DNA from: Variovorax sp. PBL-E5
GTDB lineage: Bacteria; Pseudomonadota; Gammaproteobacteria; Burkholderiales; Burkholderiaceae_C
Assembly: GCF_901827185.1 (NCBI RefSeq)
Contig: NZ_LR594671.1
Location: forward strand, 310,001 to 374,000
Length of the DNA stretch: 64,000 nucleotides
Direction of reading: 5' to 3'
How positions within the stretch are numbered: the first letter of the stretch is position 1; every line of letters begins with the position of its first letter. Shown here in pieces: positions 48,532-60,555 of this stretch. The notes below the pieces were generated by a model. That model was not told the DNA's origin. It saw only the letters and a list, made by a program, of their open reading frames with translations, and searched no databases. Made by a program: the position numbers and the translations under genes.

Positions 48532-50022
48532 ATGAACTCCTCTGCCGCTCCCGGATTCGACGCCGCGAACTGGTTCGATGCGCCTGCCCTGATGCAGGCG
48601 TGGCAGCAGAGCCTGACGCAGGGCCATCTGCAGTTCGCGACCGCCATGCGCAGCGCGCTCGATGCCGCGCCGCTCGACGAGCGCGACAAGGGCCGCTGGG
48701 GCTTCGCACTGCGCCAGGTGATCGATGCGATGAACCCGGCCAACTGCCTCGCGACCAATCCCGAAGCGCTGCAGGCCGCGCTCGACAGCGGCGGCGAGAG
48801 CCTGCGCGAAGGCGCGCGCCTGTTCCTCGAGGACGTGGCGAAGGGGCGGGTGTCAATGTCCGACGAGAGCGCCTTCGAGGTCGGCCGCAACGTCGCCACC
48901 ACGCCGGGCAGCGTGGTGTTCGAGAACGAGCTGATGCAGGTCATCCAGTACGCGCCGAGCACGGCGAAGGTCCATCGCCGGCCGCTGCTGATCGTGCCGC
49001 CCTGCATCAACAAGTTCTACATCCTCGACCTGCAGCCCGAGAGTTCGCTGGTCGCCTATGCGGTGGCCGAGGGGCACACAGTGTTCCTGATCTCCTGGCG
49101 CAACGTCGATGCGCGACAGGGCCGGCTCGGCTGGGACGACTACGTCGAGCACGGCGTGCTGCAGGCGATCGAGGTGGCGCGCGGCGTCGGCCGCAGCGAG
49201 CAGGTCAACACGCTGGGCTTTTGCATCGGCGGCACTCTGCTCGCCAGTGCACTGGCGGTCGCGGCTGCGCGCGGCACGCAGCCGGCGGCCAGCCTGACGC
49301 TGCTCACGACTTTGCTCGACTTCACCGACACGGGCGAGCTCGGCTTGATGGTGGACAAGGCGCTGGTGGCCGCGCGCGAAGCGGCCATCGGCAAGGAGGG
49401 CCTGCTGCGCGGGCGCGAGCTGGCGCAGGTGTTCGCGGCGCTGCGTGCCAACGATCTGATCTGGCCCTATGTCGTCAACGGCTACCTCAAGGGCCAGGCG
49501 CCGCGCGCCTTCGACCTTTTGTTCTGGAACGGCGACGACACCAACCTGCCGGGCCCGATGTACTGCTGGTACCTGCGCAACACCTACCTCGAGAACCGCC
49601 TGCGCGAGCCCGGCGGGACGGTGCAGTGCGGCGTGCCGGTGGACCTGTCGCGCATCGAGGCGCCGGCCTTCGTCTATGCGTCGCGCGAGGACCACATCGT
49701 GCCCTGGCAGACCGCCTACGCGAGCGTGGCGCTGCTGGGCGGCCAGACGCGCTTCGTGCTCGGCGCCAGCGGCCACATCGCGGGCGTCATCAACCCGCCC
49801 GCGAAGAAGAAGCGCAACCACTGGGTCGGCGATCTCGCGGCCGATGCCGGCGCGTGGCTCGAAGCCGCACAGGGCATCGACGGCAGCTGGTGGCCCGCAT
49901 GGAGCGAGTGGCTGGGCACGCACGCCGGCACGCGCATCGCAGCACCGGCGGCGGCTGGCAGTTCAGAGTTTCCCGTCATCGAGCCCGCACCCGGGCGCTA
50001 CGTGAAGACCAAGGCGGCCTGA
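48532..50022 (+). CDS. phaC: Poly(3-hydroxybutyrate) synthase, class I-like
   Basis: Polymerises (R)-3-hydroxybutyryl-CoA into PHB granules; 496 residues. The lipase-like box is GFCIGG with Cys231 as nucleophile; the Asp of the triad lies in SREDHIVPW and the His in SGHIAGVINPP, where the conserved PhaC pattern is readable. Class I enzymes are usually 560-600 residues, so the N-terminal domain is shorter. It is followed by phaA and phaB in the order C-A-B, which is the usual operon. Confidence 0.95.
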   Translation: MNSSAAPGFDAANWFDAPALMQAWQQSLTQGHLQFATAMRSALDAAPLDERDKGRWGFALRQVIDAMNPANCLATNPEALQAALDSGGESLREGARLFLEDVAKGRVSMSDESAFEVGRNVATTPGSVVFENELMQVIQYAPSTAKVHRRPLLIVPPCINKFYILDLQPESSLVAYAVAEGHTVFLISWRNVDARQGRLGWDDYVEHGVLQAIEVARGVGRSEQVNTLGFCIGGTLLASALAVAAARGTQPAASLTLLTTLLDFTDTGELGLMVDKALVAAREAAIGKEGLLRGRELAQVFAALRANDLIWPYVVNGYLKGQAPRAFDLLFWNGDDTNLPGPMYCWYLRNTYLENRLREPGGTVQCGVPVDLSRIEAPAFVYASREDHIVPWQTAYASVALLGGQTRFVLGASGHIAGVINPPAKKKRNHWVGDLAADAGAWLEAAQGIDGSWWPAWSEWLGTHAGTRIAAPAAAGSSEFPVIEPAPGRYVKTKAA

Positions 50023-50080
50023 GCGCGAGCCGTCGTCATTTCATCCCTCCATCCCTATCCCAACCCTGAAGGAAGTTCTC

Positions 50081-51265
<1,185 letters not shown>

Positions 51266-51299
51266 GAACCCATTCTTCAACGACAACAGGAGCAAGAAC

Positions 51300-52046
51300 A
51301 TGAGCAAGCAACGCGTGGTGCTGGTGACGGGCGGCATGGGCGGCCTGGGCGAGACCATCTCGACCAAGATGGTGGATGCGGGCTACCGGCTCGCGGTGAC
51401 TTATTCGCCGGGCAACAAGACGCATGCCGAGTGGGTGGCGCAGATGAAGGAGCGTGGCTATGACATCCTCGCCGTGCCCTGCGACGTGGCGGACTTCCCG
51501 TCCTGCACGGCAGCGGTGGCCGACGTGGAGCGCCAGCTCGGCCCGGTCGACGTGCTGGTCAACAACGCCGGCATCACGCGCGACACCACCTTCAAGAAGA
51601 TGGACAAGGTCAACTGGGACGCGGTCATGCGCACCAACCTCGACAGCCTGTTCAACATGACCAAGCAGGTCGCCGACGGCATGGTCGAGCGCGGCTGGGG
51701 ACGCGTGATCAACGTCTCGTCGGTGAACGGTTCGAAGGGCGCGTTCGGCCAGACCAACTACTCGGCCGCCAAGGCCGGCGTGCACGGCTTCACCAAGGCG
51801 CTCGCGCTCGAGGTGGCGAAGAAGAACGTGACCGTCAACACCATCTCGCCCGGCTACATCGGCACCAAGATGGTCACGGCGATTCCGAAGGAAGTGCTCG
51901 ACAGCAAGATCCTGCCGCACATTCCGGTGGGGCGCCTGGGCAAGCCGGAGGAAGTGGCGGGCCTGATCATCTACCTGGCCTCCGAGGAGGCGGCCTTCGT
52001 GACCGGCGCCAACATCGCGATCAACGGCGGCCAGCACATGCAGTGA
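51300..52046 (+). CDS. phaB: Acetoacetyl-CoA reductase
   Basis: NADPH-dependent reductase making (R)-3-hydroxybutyryl-CoA; 248 residues. SDR motifs TGGMGGLGETI at the N-terminus, NNAGITRDTTFKKM and the catalytic NVSSVNGSKGAFGQTNYSAAKAG (Ser, Tyr, Lys) match PhaB, as does the C-terminal NIAINGGQHMQ. ATG 51300 has AGGAGCAAGAAC upstream. Confidence 0.96.
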   Translation: MSKQRVVLVTGGMGGLGETISTKMVDAGYRLAVTYSPGNKTHAEWVAQMKERGYDILAVPCDVADFPSCTAAVADVERQLGPVDVLVNNAGITRDTTFKKMDKVNWDAVMRTNLDSLFNMTKQVADGMVERGWGRVINVSSVNGSKGAFGQTNYSAAKAGVHGFTKALALEVAKKNVTVNTISPGYIGTKMVTAIPKEVLDSKILPHIPVGRLGKPEEVAGLIIYLASEEAAFVTGANIAINGGQHMQ

Positions 52047-52082
52047 GCGCAGCACCCTGACAGCGATGCCGAAAGAATAGCC

Positions 52083-53492
52083 ATGGACGCCCTGATCCTG
52101 GCCCGCATGCAGTTCGCGGCCAACATCACCTTCCACATCCTGTTCCCGACCATCAGCATCGCGCTGGGCTGGGTGCTGCTGTTCTTCCGGCTGCGCTGGC
52201 GCCGCGCGACGCGGCGCGGCGAGCCTGCGCTGGCGCAGGCCTGGCTGGATGCCTACCGCTTCTGGACCAAGGTGTTCGCGCTCAGCTTCGCGCTCGGCGT
52301 CGTCAGCGGCATCACCATGAGCTTCCAGTTCGGCACCAACTGGCCGGGCTTCATGGAGAAGGTCGGCAACATCGCCGGCCCGCTGCTCGGCTACGAAGTG
52401 CTCACGGCCTTCTTCCTCGAAGCCGGCTTCCTCGGCGTGATGCTGTTCGGCCATGGCAAGGTGAGCGAAGGCGTGCACCTGATGTCGAGCTTCTTCGTCG
52501 CCTTCGGCACCACGCTGTCGGCGTTCTGGATCCTGGCGCTGAATTCGTGGATGCAGACGCCGGCCGGCTACGAGATCGTCGATGGCATTTATCACGTGAA
52601 GAGCTGGGTCGACGTGATCTTCAACCCGTCATTTCCCTACCGCTTCACGCACATGCTGCTGGCCTCGGCATTGACCTGCGCCTTCCTGCTGACCGGCCTC
52701 TCGGCCTGGCAGCTGCTGCGCGGCGTGGGCCGGCGGTCGGCGGCGCCGGTGATGCGCGTCGGCCTCACGCTCGCAGCGATGCTGGTGCCGCTGCAGATCG
52801 TGGTCGGCGATGCGCACGGCCTCAACACGCTCGAACACCAGCCGGCCAAGATCGCCGCCATGGAAGGCGTGTGGCAGACCGAGCGCCGCGTGCCGCTCTT
52901 GCTGTTCGCGATCCCCGATGCGGCGACGCGCAGCAACCATTTCGAGCTCGCGGTGCCGGGCGTCGCGAGCCTGATCCTCACGCACCAGGCCGATGGCGAG
53001 ATCAAGGGCCTGAACGAGTTCCCCGACGCGCATCCGCCGCCGTTGCCGCTGTTCTTCGCCTTTCGCATCATGGTCGGCATGGGCCTGCTGATGCTGGCGA
53101 CCAGCTGGGTCGGCTGGTGGCTGTACCGGCGCGCGAAGTGGCAACCGGCACGCTTGCCGCGCGCGCTGCTCTGGGGCTTCGCATGCATGACCTTCTCGGG
53201 CTGGGTCGCGACCGTGGCCGGCTGGTACGTCACCGAGATCGGGCGCCAGCCCTTCATCGTCTATGGCCTGGTGCGCACCGCCGACGTGGCCTCGGCGGTG
53301 GCACCCTCGATGATCGGCCTCACGCTGGCGCTGTACGTGACGCTTTACCTGTCCCTGATCGTCGCCTATGTCTCGGTGCTGAAGTACATGGCCGAGAAGC
53401 CCGATGCGGTGCTCGAGATCGAGGCCGCCGAAGAGATCGCGACGCCGGCCGGCGCCATCACCGGACAGCTGCCGGCAGGAGCCTCGTCATGA
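52083..53492 (+). CDS. cydA: Cytochrome bd-type quinol oxidase subunit I (CioA-like)
   Basis: Haem-bearing subunit of a cyanide-insensitive bd-type terminal oxidase; 469 residues in the inner membrane. Haem-ligand region: FAANITFHILFPTISIALG with His18. The sequences GFLGVMLFGHGKVSEGVH and FGTTLSAFWILALNSWMQTP are conserved, and the Q-loop region is short, as in CioAB. There is no cydX or cydDC here. It overlaps subunit II by four bases and follows phaB by 36 bases. Confidence 0.93.
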   Translation: MDALILARMQFAANITFHILFPTISIALGWVLLFFRLRWRRATRRGEPALAQAWLDAYRFWTKVFALSFALGVVSGITMSFQFGTNWPGFMEKVGNIAGPLLGYEVLTAFFLEAGFLGVMLFGHGKVSEGVHLMSSFFVAFGTTLSAFWILALNSWMQTPAGYEIVDGIYHVKSWVDVIFNPSFPYRFTHMLLASALTCAFLLTGLSAWQLLRGVGRRSAAPVMRVGLTLAAMLVPLQIVVGDAHGLNTLEHQPAKIAAMEGVWQTERRVPLLLFAIPDAATRSNHFELAVPGVASLILTHQADGEIKGLNEFPDAHPPPLPLFFAFRIMVGMGLLMLATSWVGWWLYRRAKWQPARLPRALLWGFACMTFSGWVATVAGWYVTEIGRQPFIVYGLVRTADVASAVAPSMIGLTLALYVTLYLSLIVAYVSVLKYMAEKPDAVLEIEAAEEIATPAGAITGQLPAGASS

Positions 53493-54493
53493 CCTGGATG
53501 GGCTTCGATGCCGCGCTGCCGGTGATCTTCATGGCGCTGATGGGCGTCTCGATGCTGGTCTATGTGGTCAGCGACGGCTACGATCTCGGCGTCGGCATGC
53601 TGATGCACCGCGCCACCGATGCCGAGAAGGACGTGATGGTCGCCTCCATCGGTCCCTTCTGGGATGCCAACGAGACCTGGCTGGTGCTGGGCGTCGGCAT
53701 CCTGCTGGTCGCGTTCCCGAAGGCGCATGGGCTGGTGCTGGGCGAGCTCTACCTGCCGGTCGCGCTGATGCTGGTCGGGCTCACCTTGCGCGGCGTTGCC
53801 TTCGACTTCCGCGTCAAGGCGCGCGACGCGCACAAGCGGACCTGGGACCGCCTCTTCTTCGCCGGCTCGACGCTGGCCTCGGTGGCGCAGGGCTGGATGC
53901 TCGGGCGCTATGTGAGCGGCTTCGGCACCGGCTGGAACTTCACGCTGTTCGCGGCCGCCATCGCCGCGGCGCTGCCGATGGCCTACGTGCTGATGGGCGC
54001 GGCCTGGCTGATCATGAAGACCGACGGCGAGCTGCAGGCGCGCGCCGTGCAATGGGCGCGCATCGCATGGGCACCGATGATCGGCGGCCTGCTGCTGATC
54101 TCGATGGCGACGCCGTGGATCAGCGCGACGGTGCGCGAGCGCTGGTTCGCGCTGCCCGAGATCATCGCGCTGATGGCGATCCCGCTGATGTCCGGCGTGG
54201 CCTTGATCGCGGTGGCCGGCGTGCTCAACGTGCGTGCCGTGCGCGGCCCGCTGTGCTGGCTGCCCTTCGCGCTGATGATCGTGGTCTTCGTGCTCGGCTT
54301 CCTCGGCCTCGCGTACAGCATCTATCCCTACGTCGTCATCGACAAACTGACCCTCTGGCAGGCCGCCAGCAGCCCGGAGGCGCTCAAGGTCATCGGTGTC
54401 GGCGCATGCATTTCGGTGCCGGCCATCGCGGGCTACACGGTGTTCTCCTATCGGGTCTTCCGGGGCAAGATCGGCGAACTCAAATACGCATGA
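53489..54493 (+). CDS. cydB: Cytochrome bd-type quinol oxidase subunit II (CioB-like)
   Basis: Membrane partner of subunit I, 334 residues with about eight helices. SDGYDLGVGML (residues about 27-37), GPFWDANETWLVLG and the LRGVAFDFRVKARD stretch are diagnostic for CydB/CioB. The ATG overlaps the subunit I stop (ATGA). The C-terminal tail YRVFRGKIGELKYA is also typical. The two subunits reduce O2 to water with quinol electrons. Confidence 0.93.
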   Translation: MTWMGFDAALPVIFMALMGVSMLVYVVSDGYDLGVGMLMHRATDAEKDVMVASIGPFWDANETWLVLGVGILLVAFPKAHGLVLGELYLPVALMLVGLTLRGVAFDFRVKARDAHKRTWDRLFFAGSTLASVAQGWMLGRYVSGFGTGWNFTLFAAAIAAALPMAYVLMGAAWLIMKTDGELQARAVQWARIAWAPMIGGLLLISMATPWISATVRERWFALPEIIALMAIPLMSGVALIAVAGVLNVRAVRGPLCWLPFALMIVVFVLGFLGLAYSIYPYVVIDKLTLWQAASSPEALKVIGVGACISVPAIAGYTVFSYRVFRGKIGELKYA

Positions 54494-54509
54494 GCGGGGA
54501 TTGACACTG

Positions 54510-56345
54510 ATGCGTGCGGCGGTGCCTTGTGCGATACACGGTCCCATGCCGTTCGCGCCCGATCTCCGCCCCGCATCCCGCACGGAAGCTTCGCGCCGCT
54601 GGCGTGGCCTGCTGCGCTGGTGCGGCGCACTGGCACTCGTCGCGGCCGCGGCCTACGCGGGTCACCGGCTCACGATGCAGGCGAGCCTGAAGAACCTGCG
54701 CGAGGCGCAGGAGCATCGTCTCGACATGTTGGCCACCGCGCTCGGCGCCGACCTGGCCCGCTTCGACTACCTGCCGGCCTTGCTGCAGATGACGCCGGTC
54801 GTTCCCGCGCTGCTCGATGCGCCGTCCGACGCGCAGCTGCGCGATGCCGTCAACCGCTACCTCGGCGGCGTCAATGCCACGGCGGGCGCGGAGATGCTCT
54901 ACCTGCTCGATGCCGGCGGCACTTCGCTGGCAGCGTCCGACTGGGACCGGCCCGGCACCACGGTCGGACAGAATTTTTCCTTTCGACCCTATGTGATCGA
55001 TGCGCTGAGGCTCGGGCGGGGCCGCTTCTACGGCGTCGGCATCACCAGCCGCAAGCCGGGCTACTACCTCTCGTATGCGTTGCGGCGTCGCGAGGGCACG
55101 GGTGGCGTGGTCACGGTCAAGGTCAATCTCGAGGAGGACGAACGCGCCTGGCGCAAGCTGCCCGGCGACGTGCTGCTGGTCGATGAGCGTGGCGTCGTCA
55201 TCCTGTCCACGCGTGACGATCTGAAGTTCAGGCCGTTGGCGCCGCTGGGCGCCGGCCAGCTCGACGAGGTGTTGCGGTCGCGTCCTTACGGTGCAGCGGA
55301 TCTGATGCCGCTGCGCTGGACGCCCGTGCAGACCCTGGCCGCCGATGCGAGCGTGGCCCTGCTCGACGGCCAGCCCGCGCTCGCATCGGCGCGCATGCTC
55401 CCGCAGGCGCCCTGGCGGCTGGTGGTGCTGGACGACCTCGCGCCCGCGCGCGCGGCGGCGCGCTATGGCGCGATCACCGCAAGCCTCGCAATGGCGGTGC
55501 TGCTGCTGCTGGCCGTGACCCTGCGCCAGCGCCGGCGCGCGGTGCGCCAGAAGCTGGCGAACCAGGCCGCGCTGCAGGCGGCGCACGACAACCTCGAATC
55601 GACCGTCGTCGCGCGCACCGCGCAACTGCGCGCGGCCCAGAGCGAGCTGGTGCATGCCGGCAAGATGTCCGCGCTCGGCCAGATGTCGGCGAGCATGGTG
55701 CACGAGCTGAACCAGCCCCTCACCGCGCTGCGCACGCTGTCGGACAGCGCCGGCATCCTGCTCGACCACGACCGCCCCGACGAAGTGCGCGGCAACCTGC
55801 AGCGCATCACCGGCATGGTGGACCGCCTGGCACGCCTGACCTCGCAGCTGAAGACCTTTGCCCACAGGAGCGACGCGCCGCTCGCGCCGGTGCCGCTGGC
55901 GCGCAGCATCGCCGATGCGCAGGCCCTCGTCGGTGCCGAATCGAAGGCCCATGCGATCGCCGTCGAGGTCGACGTGCAGCCCGCCGGACTCAGCGTCATG
56001 GCCGACGCCGCGGGCATCGAAAGCCTGCTGGTCAACCTGATGCGCAACGCGATCGATGCGATGCAGGACGCACCGCGGCGCGTGCTGCGCATCGAGGCCC
56101 GGCCGCAGGGCGCACGCGCGATCCTGACGGTCAGCGACACCGGCCCGGGCATCCGCGCCGACATCCTGCCGCGCCTGTTCGAACCCTTCGTCACCAGCAA
56201 GTCGGCTGGCGCCGGTCTCGGGCTGGGCCTGGTCATCTCGGCACAATCGGTGCGCGGCGTCGGCGGCACGCTGCAGGCGGCCAACCGCGAAGGCGGCGGC
56301 GCCTGCTTCACCGTCGATCTGCCGATCGCCGCAGAACAGGAGTGA
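54510..56345 (+). CDS. dctB: Sensor histidine kinase, DctB family
   Basis: Membrane sensor of C4-dicarboxylates, 611 residues. Two transmembrane helices (near 37-52 and 325-345) bracket a periplasmic PAS-like sensor (about 53-320; DWDRPGTTVGQNFSFRPYV and GRFYGVGITSRKPGYYLSY match DctB). The cytoplasmic part has a coiled coil, H-box SMVHELNQPLTALRTLSD and ATP-binding N and G boxes (NLMRNAIDAM, GPGIRADILPRLFEPFVTSK, GLGLGLVIS). Start at ATG 54510 or 54546 is uncertain. dctD follows seven bases later. Confidence 0.9.
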   Translation: MRAAVPCAIHGPMPFAPDLRPASRTEASRRWRGLLRWCGALALVAAAAYAGHRLTMQASLKNLREAQEHRLDMLATALGADLARFDYLPALLQMTPVVPALLDAPSDAQLRDAVNRYLGGVNATAGAEMLYLLDAGGTSLAASDWDRPGTTVGQNFSFRPYVIDALRLGRGRFYGVGITSRKPGYYLSYALRRREGTGGVVTVKVNLEEDERAWRKLPGDVLLVDERGVVILSTRDDLKFRPLAPLGAGQLDEVLRSRPYGAADLMPLRWTPVQTLAADASVALLDGQPALASARMLPQAPWRLVVLDDLAPARAAARYGAITASLAMAVLLLLAVTLRQRRRAVRQKLANQAALQAAHDNLESTVVARTAQLRAAQSELVHAGKMSALGQMSASMVHELNQPLTALRTLSDSAGILLDHDRPDEVRGNLQRITGMVDRLARLTSQLKTFAHRSDAPLAPVPLARSIADAQALVGAESKAHAIAVEVDVQPAGLSVMADAAGIESLLVNLMRNAIDAMQDAPRRVLRIEARPQGARAILTVSDTGPGIRADILPRLFEPFVTSKSAGAGLGLGLVISAQSVRGVGGTLQAANREGGGACFTVDLPIAAEQE

Positions 56346-56352
56346 CCCGACA

Positions 56353-57714
<1,362 letters not shown>

Positions 57715-57761
57715 CAACACGCCGCGGCGCTGCGCCGCAATAAAACGAAACACGCCGAAAC

Positions 57762-57784
57762 CGCCGCGAAAGGACTTCGCGGCG
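57762..57784. repeat. Hairpin upstream of the Spy-like gene
   Basis: CGCCGCGAA (57762-57770) and TTCGCGGCG (57776-57784) make a 9-bp perfect stem with loop AGGAC and no T-run. It lies in the 133-base gap before the Spy-like gene and could be an operator or a dctD 3' structure. Confidence 0.35.
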
Positions 57785-57847
57785 CGCGCGCCGCACCATC
57801 GGGTCTCCCTGATCGATTCCGATCGTTGTTGTTGAAGGAAGACCCTC

Positions 57848-58294
57848 ATGAAACACTGGTTCAAGCGTTCCCTCTTCGGTATCGCCGGCGCGGCCCTGCT
57901 CGCCGGCAGCCTGGCCGGCTGTGCCGGTTCCCGCCACGGCTGGAGCGGCGACTCCGCCGAATTCCGCGCCCGCATCGTCGAGCGCGTCGGCAGCCGGCTC
58001 GACCTCGACGCGGTACAGAAGCAGAAGCTCGCCGTGCTGACCGAGAAGATCCAGGCGCAACGCGCGGCACTGCGCGGCGGCGGCGATCCGCGCGCCGAGT
58101 TCCGCGCGCTGTTCGCCGGCGCCAAGCTCGACCAGGAGCGCGCGAAGAAGCTGGCCGACGACAAGATGGCGGCGCTGCAGGCGGGCAGTCCTGAAGTGAT
58201 CGCGGCGGCGGCCGACTTTTTCGACAACCTGAATCCGGCGCAGCAGCAGAAGGTGCGGGAATTCATGGAGCGTGGTCGCCGTTGGAGAGGATAA
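57848..58294 (+). CDS. Spy/CpxP family periplasmic lipoprotein
   Basis: A 148-residue protein with a lipoprotein signal: LLAGSLAGC (lipobox LAGC, Cys near 25). The mature part is an all-helical Spy/CpxP-like chaperone with LDLDAVQKQKLAVLTEKI and LNPAQQQKVREFMERGRRW, the L-x-x-x-Q motif pair of the family. Such proteins bind unfolded proteins or feed back on the sensor of a CpxRA-like system; the two-component genes follow. The stop is followed after one base by a copy of the dispersed repeat. Confidence 0.8.
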   Translation: MKHWFKRSLFGIAGAALLAGSLAGCAGSRHGWSGDSAEFRARIVERVGSRLDLDAVQKQKLAVLTEKIQAQRAALRGGGDPRAEFRALFAGAKLDQERAKKLADDKMAALQAGSPEVIAAAADFFDNLNPAQQQKVREFMERGRRWRG

Positions 58295-58295
58295 A

Positions 58296-58386
58296 GCTCG
58301 CCCCCAGGCTTGCCCACTTCGTGTGGCCGCCCACCCCCTGCCGGGGGCAACACCAGCGGCCCGGCGAAGCCGGTTCCACGGTGTTC
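58296..58386 (+). repeat. Dispersed intergenic repeat, copy 4
   Basis: Starts GCTCGCCCCCAGGCTTGC one base after the TAA of the Spy-like gene, then CACTTCGTGTGGCCG, a CCCCCTGCCGGGGG hairpin and GCCCGGCGAAGCCGG. Same order of blocks as copies 1-3. Confidence 0.85.
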
Positions 58387-58457
58387 CCCGAACGGGCCCG
58401 GCCTTGCCGGCCGGCCTCATCGTTAGCCACCTCCTTGCTCGTGGGCACAATCGCCTC

Positions 58458-59141
58458 ATGGCTCGCATCCTGCTGATCGACGACGACGCACACCTGGCCG
58501 CGCCGCTGGCAAGCTACTTCGCGCGCTTCGACTGCGTGCTCGACAGCGCATCGCGGCCGAGCGAAGGGCTGGCCAAGCTGCGCGCCGAAAGCTACGACGC
58601 AGCCATCCTCGACGTCATGCTGCCCGAGATGGACGGCTTCGCGCTGTGCCGCGAGATCCGAAAGGAGAGCGACATCCCGATCGTGATGCTGACCGCGCGC
58701 GGCGACGTGATGGACCGCGTGGTGGGCCTCGAGCTGGGCGCCGACGACTACCTGCCCAAGCCCTTCGAGCCGCGCGAGCTGGTGGCGCGGGTGCAGACCA
58801 TCCTGCGGCGTCAGCGCACGGCGCCGGCGCAGCCCGCATCCGCGCAGCGCCGCGTGTTCGAAGGCCTCGCCATCGACCTCGACAAGCGCGAAGTGCTGCG
58901 CCTGGGCGAGCGCGTGGAGCTCACGGGCACCGAGTTCGAGCTGCTCGCGCTGCTGGCCGGCGAGCCGGGCAAGGTCTTCAGCCGCGACGACATCCTCAAC
59001 CGGCTGCGCGGCCACGAAGCCGATCTCTACACGCGCGCGGTCGACATCGTGGTGAGCCGGCTGCGCAAGAAGCTGGAGCCGCTCGACTGCATCAAGACGC
59101 TGCGCAACGCGGGCTATGCGCTCGCGGTCGGAAAGGGCTAG
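58458..59141 (+). CDS. OmpR/CpxR-type response regulator
   Basis: A 227-residue DNA-binding regulator. Receiver domain: DDD acidic pocket at 8-10, phospho-acceptor Asp52 in AAILDVMLPEMDG, conserved Thr in VMLTARGD and Lys in PKPFEPREL. The OmpR-type winged helix (about 125-225) shows LTGTEFELLALLAGEPGK, RDDILNRLRG and DIVVSRLRKKLEP. ATG 58458 starts the receiver; longer in-frame starts overlap the repeat. It is between the Spy-like lipoprotein and its kinase, as in CpxP-CpxR-CpxA. Confidence 0.92.
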   Translation: MARILLIDDDAHLAAPLASYFARFDCVLDSASRPSEGLAKLRAESYDAAILDVMLPEMDGFALCREIRKESDIPIVMLTARGDVMDRVVGLELGADDYLPKPFEPRELVARVQTILRRQRTAPAQPASAQRRVFEGLAIDLDKREVLRLGERVELTGTEFELLALLAGEPGKVFSRDDILNRLRGHEADLYTRAVDIVVSRLRKKLEPLDCIKTLRNAGYALAVGKG

Positions 59142-59147
59142 CGCGTG

Positions 59148-60452
59148 ATGCGGCGCGGGCTCGACGCAAGCGCCGGCAGCGGCCGCCGCCGCTGGCGCCA
59201 TCGCTGGCGCCATTCGTTGCGCCTGCGGCTCGTCACCGTGTTCGTGCTGCTGGCGCTGGCAATGACAGCGGTGTTCATCGCCGGCATGCAGGGCACGTTG
59301 GCGGGCGGATGGCGCGAGGCCGGCCGGCCGCTGATCAAGGACTACGTCGATCGCCTGGTCGCCGAGATCGGCACGCCGCCCGATGTCGCGCGGGCCGAGG
59401 CGCTGACCACGCGCCTGCCGATCTCGATCCGCATCCAGGGGCCGGTGGTGAACTGGGCATCGCATCCCGGGCGCATGGACCGGCGCGGCTTCGGACCGCG
59501 CGGCAACGAGCTGCTCAGCCGCACCACGGCCGACGGCCATCGCATCAGCTTCGGCATCGGCACGCTGCCGTGGCACGAAGGCGCGAGCGGCATCGGCTGG
59601 ACCACGCTGGCGCTGCTGCTGCTGCTGATCGCCTGCGCGTTCGCCTATGTGCGACGGCTGCTGCGCCCGCTCGACGACATCCGCGAAGGCGCCGAGCGCT
59701 TCGGCCGCGGCGCCTTCGACGCGCCGATTCCGCTGCGCCGGCGCGACGAACTGGGCGATCTCGCGCAGCGCATCAACACGATGGCGCACGACCTTCAGGG
59801 CATGCTCGATGCCAAGCGCGCGCTGCTGCTGGCATTGAGCCACGAACTGCGTTCGCCGCTGACCCGCGCGCGGCTCAATGCCGAGCTGCTGCCCACCACG
59901 CCGGAGGGCCGCACCGAGCGCGAAGCCTTGCTGCGCGACCTGGGCGAGATGCGCGACCTGATCAGCGACCTGCTCGAAAGCGAGCGCCTCGCCAGCCCGC
60001 ATGCGGCGCTGCATCGCGAGCCGGTCGATCTGGCCGCGCTGGTGGAGGAGGTGCTTGGCGATCTGCCCGGCGGCGCGGACGTGACACGCGAGCTCGCGCC
60101 TGGCCTGCCCGTGCTCGCGCTCGACCGCACGCGCACCCGCCTCCTGGTGCGCAACCTGCTGGACAACGCGCTGCGCTACAGCAGCGGCGCCGCGCGGCCG
60201 CCGCGCATCGCGCTGCGTGCGGCCGGCGGCGGCATCGCGCTCGAGGTGCGCGACTTCGGCCCCGGCGTCGACGCGGCGCAGCTCGAACGGCTGACCGAGC
60301 CTTTCTACCGCACCGACAGCGCGCGCCAGCGCGCGACCGGCGGCGTCGGGCTCGGCATGTACCTGTGCCGGCTGATCGCCGAGGCGCACGGCGGCTCGCT
60401 CGCGGTGCGCAATGCGCAGCCGGGGCTGCAGATCGACGTGTCGCTCCACTGA
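59148..60452 (+). CDS. Sensor histidine kinase, CpxA/EnvZ-type
   Basis: A 434-residue membrane sensor. Two transmembrane helices flank a periplasmic sensor (about 55-155), with a HAMP domain (about 170-225; LRPLDDIREGAERFGRGAFD). Then the H-box LALSHELRSPLTRARLNAELL and the ATP-binding N box (NLLDNALRYS) and G boxes (FGPGVDAAQLERLTEPFYRTD; GGVGLGMYLC). ATG 59148 was chosen over GTG 59145. It starts seven bases after the regulator stop. It probably senses envelope or metal stress, by analogy to CpxA; the signal is not shown by the sequence. Confidence 0.9.
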   Translation: MRRGLDASAGSGRRRWRHRWRHSLRLRLVTVFVLLALAMTAVFIAGMQGTLAGGWREAGRPLIKDYVDRLVAEIGTPPDVARAEALTTRLPISIRIQGPVVNWASHPGRMDRRGFGPRGNELLSRTTADGHRISFGIGTLPWHEGASGIGWTTLALLLLLIACAFAYVRRLLRPLDDIREGAERFGRGAFDAPIPLRRRDELGDLAQRINTMAHDLQGMLDAKRALLLALSHELRSPLTRARLNAELLPTTPEGRTEREALLRDLGEMRDLISDLLESERLASPHAALHREPVDLAALVEEVLGDLPGGADVTRELAPGLPVLALDRTRTRLLVRNLLDNALRYSSGAARPPRIALRAAGGGIALEVRDFGPGVDAAQLERLTEPFYRTDSARQRATGGVGLGMYLCRLIAEAHGGSLAVRNAQPGLQIDVSLH

Positions 60453-60555
60453 CTCGCCGGCACCGAAGCGCGCGCCTGTCGCGTCCGCTACCGTGGTCGT
60501 CGCGCGCCGGGGCTAGCATGCGCATCCACCGTCAGCCCCCTCCAAGGAGATCTTC

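Noticed and set aside
54396..54510. N-terminal extension of the DctB frame
   Set aside because: Overlaps the 3' end of subunit II of the quinol oxidase in another frame; translation is not protein-like.
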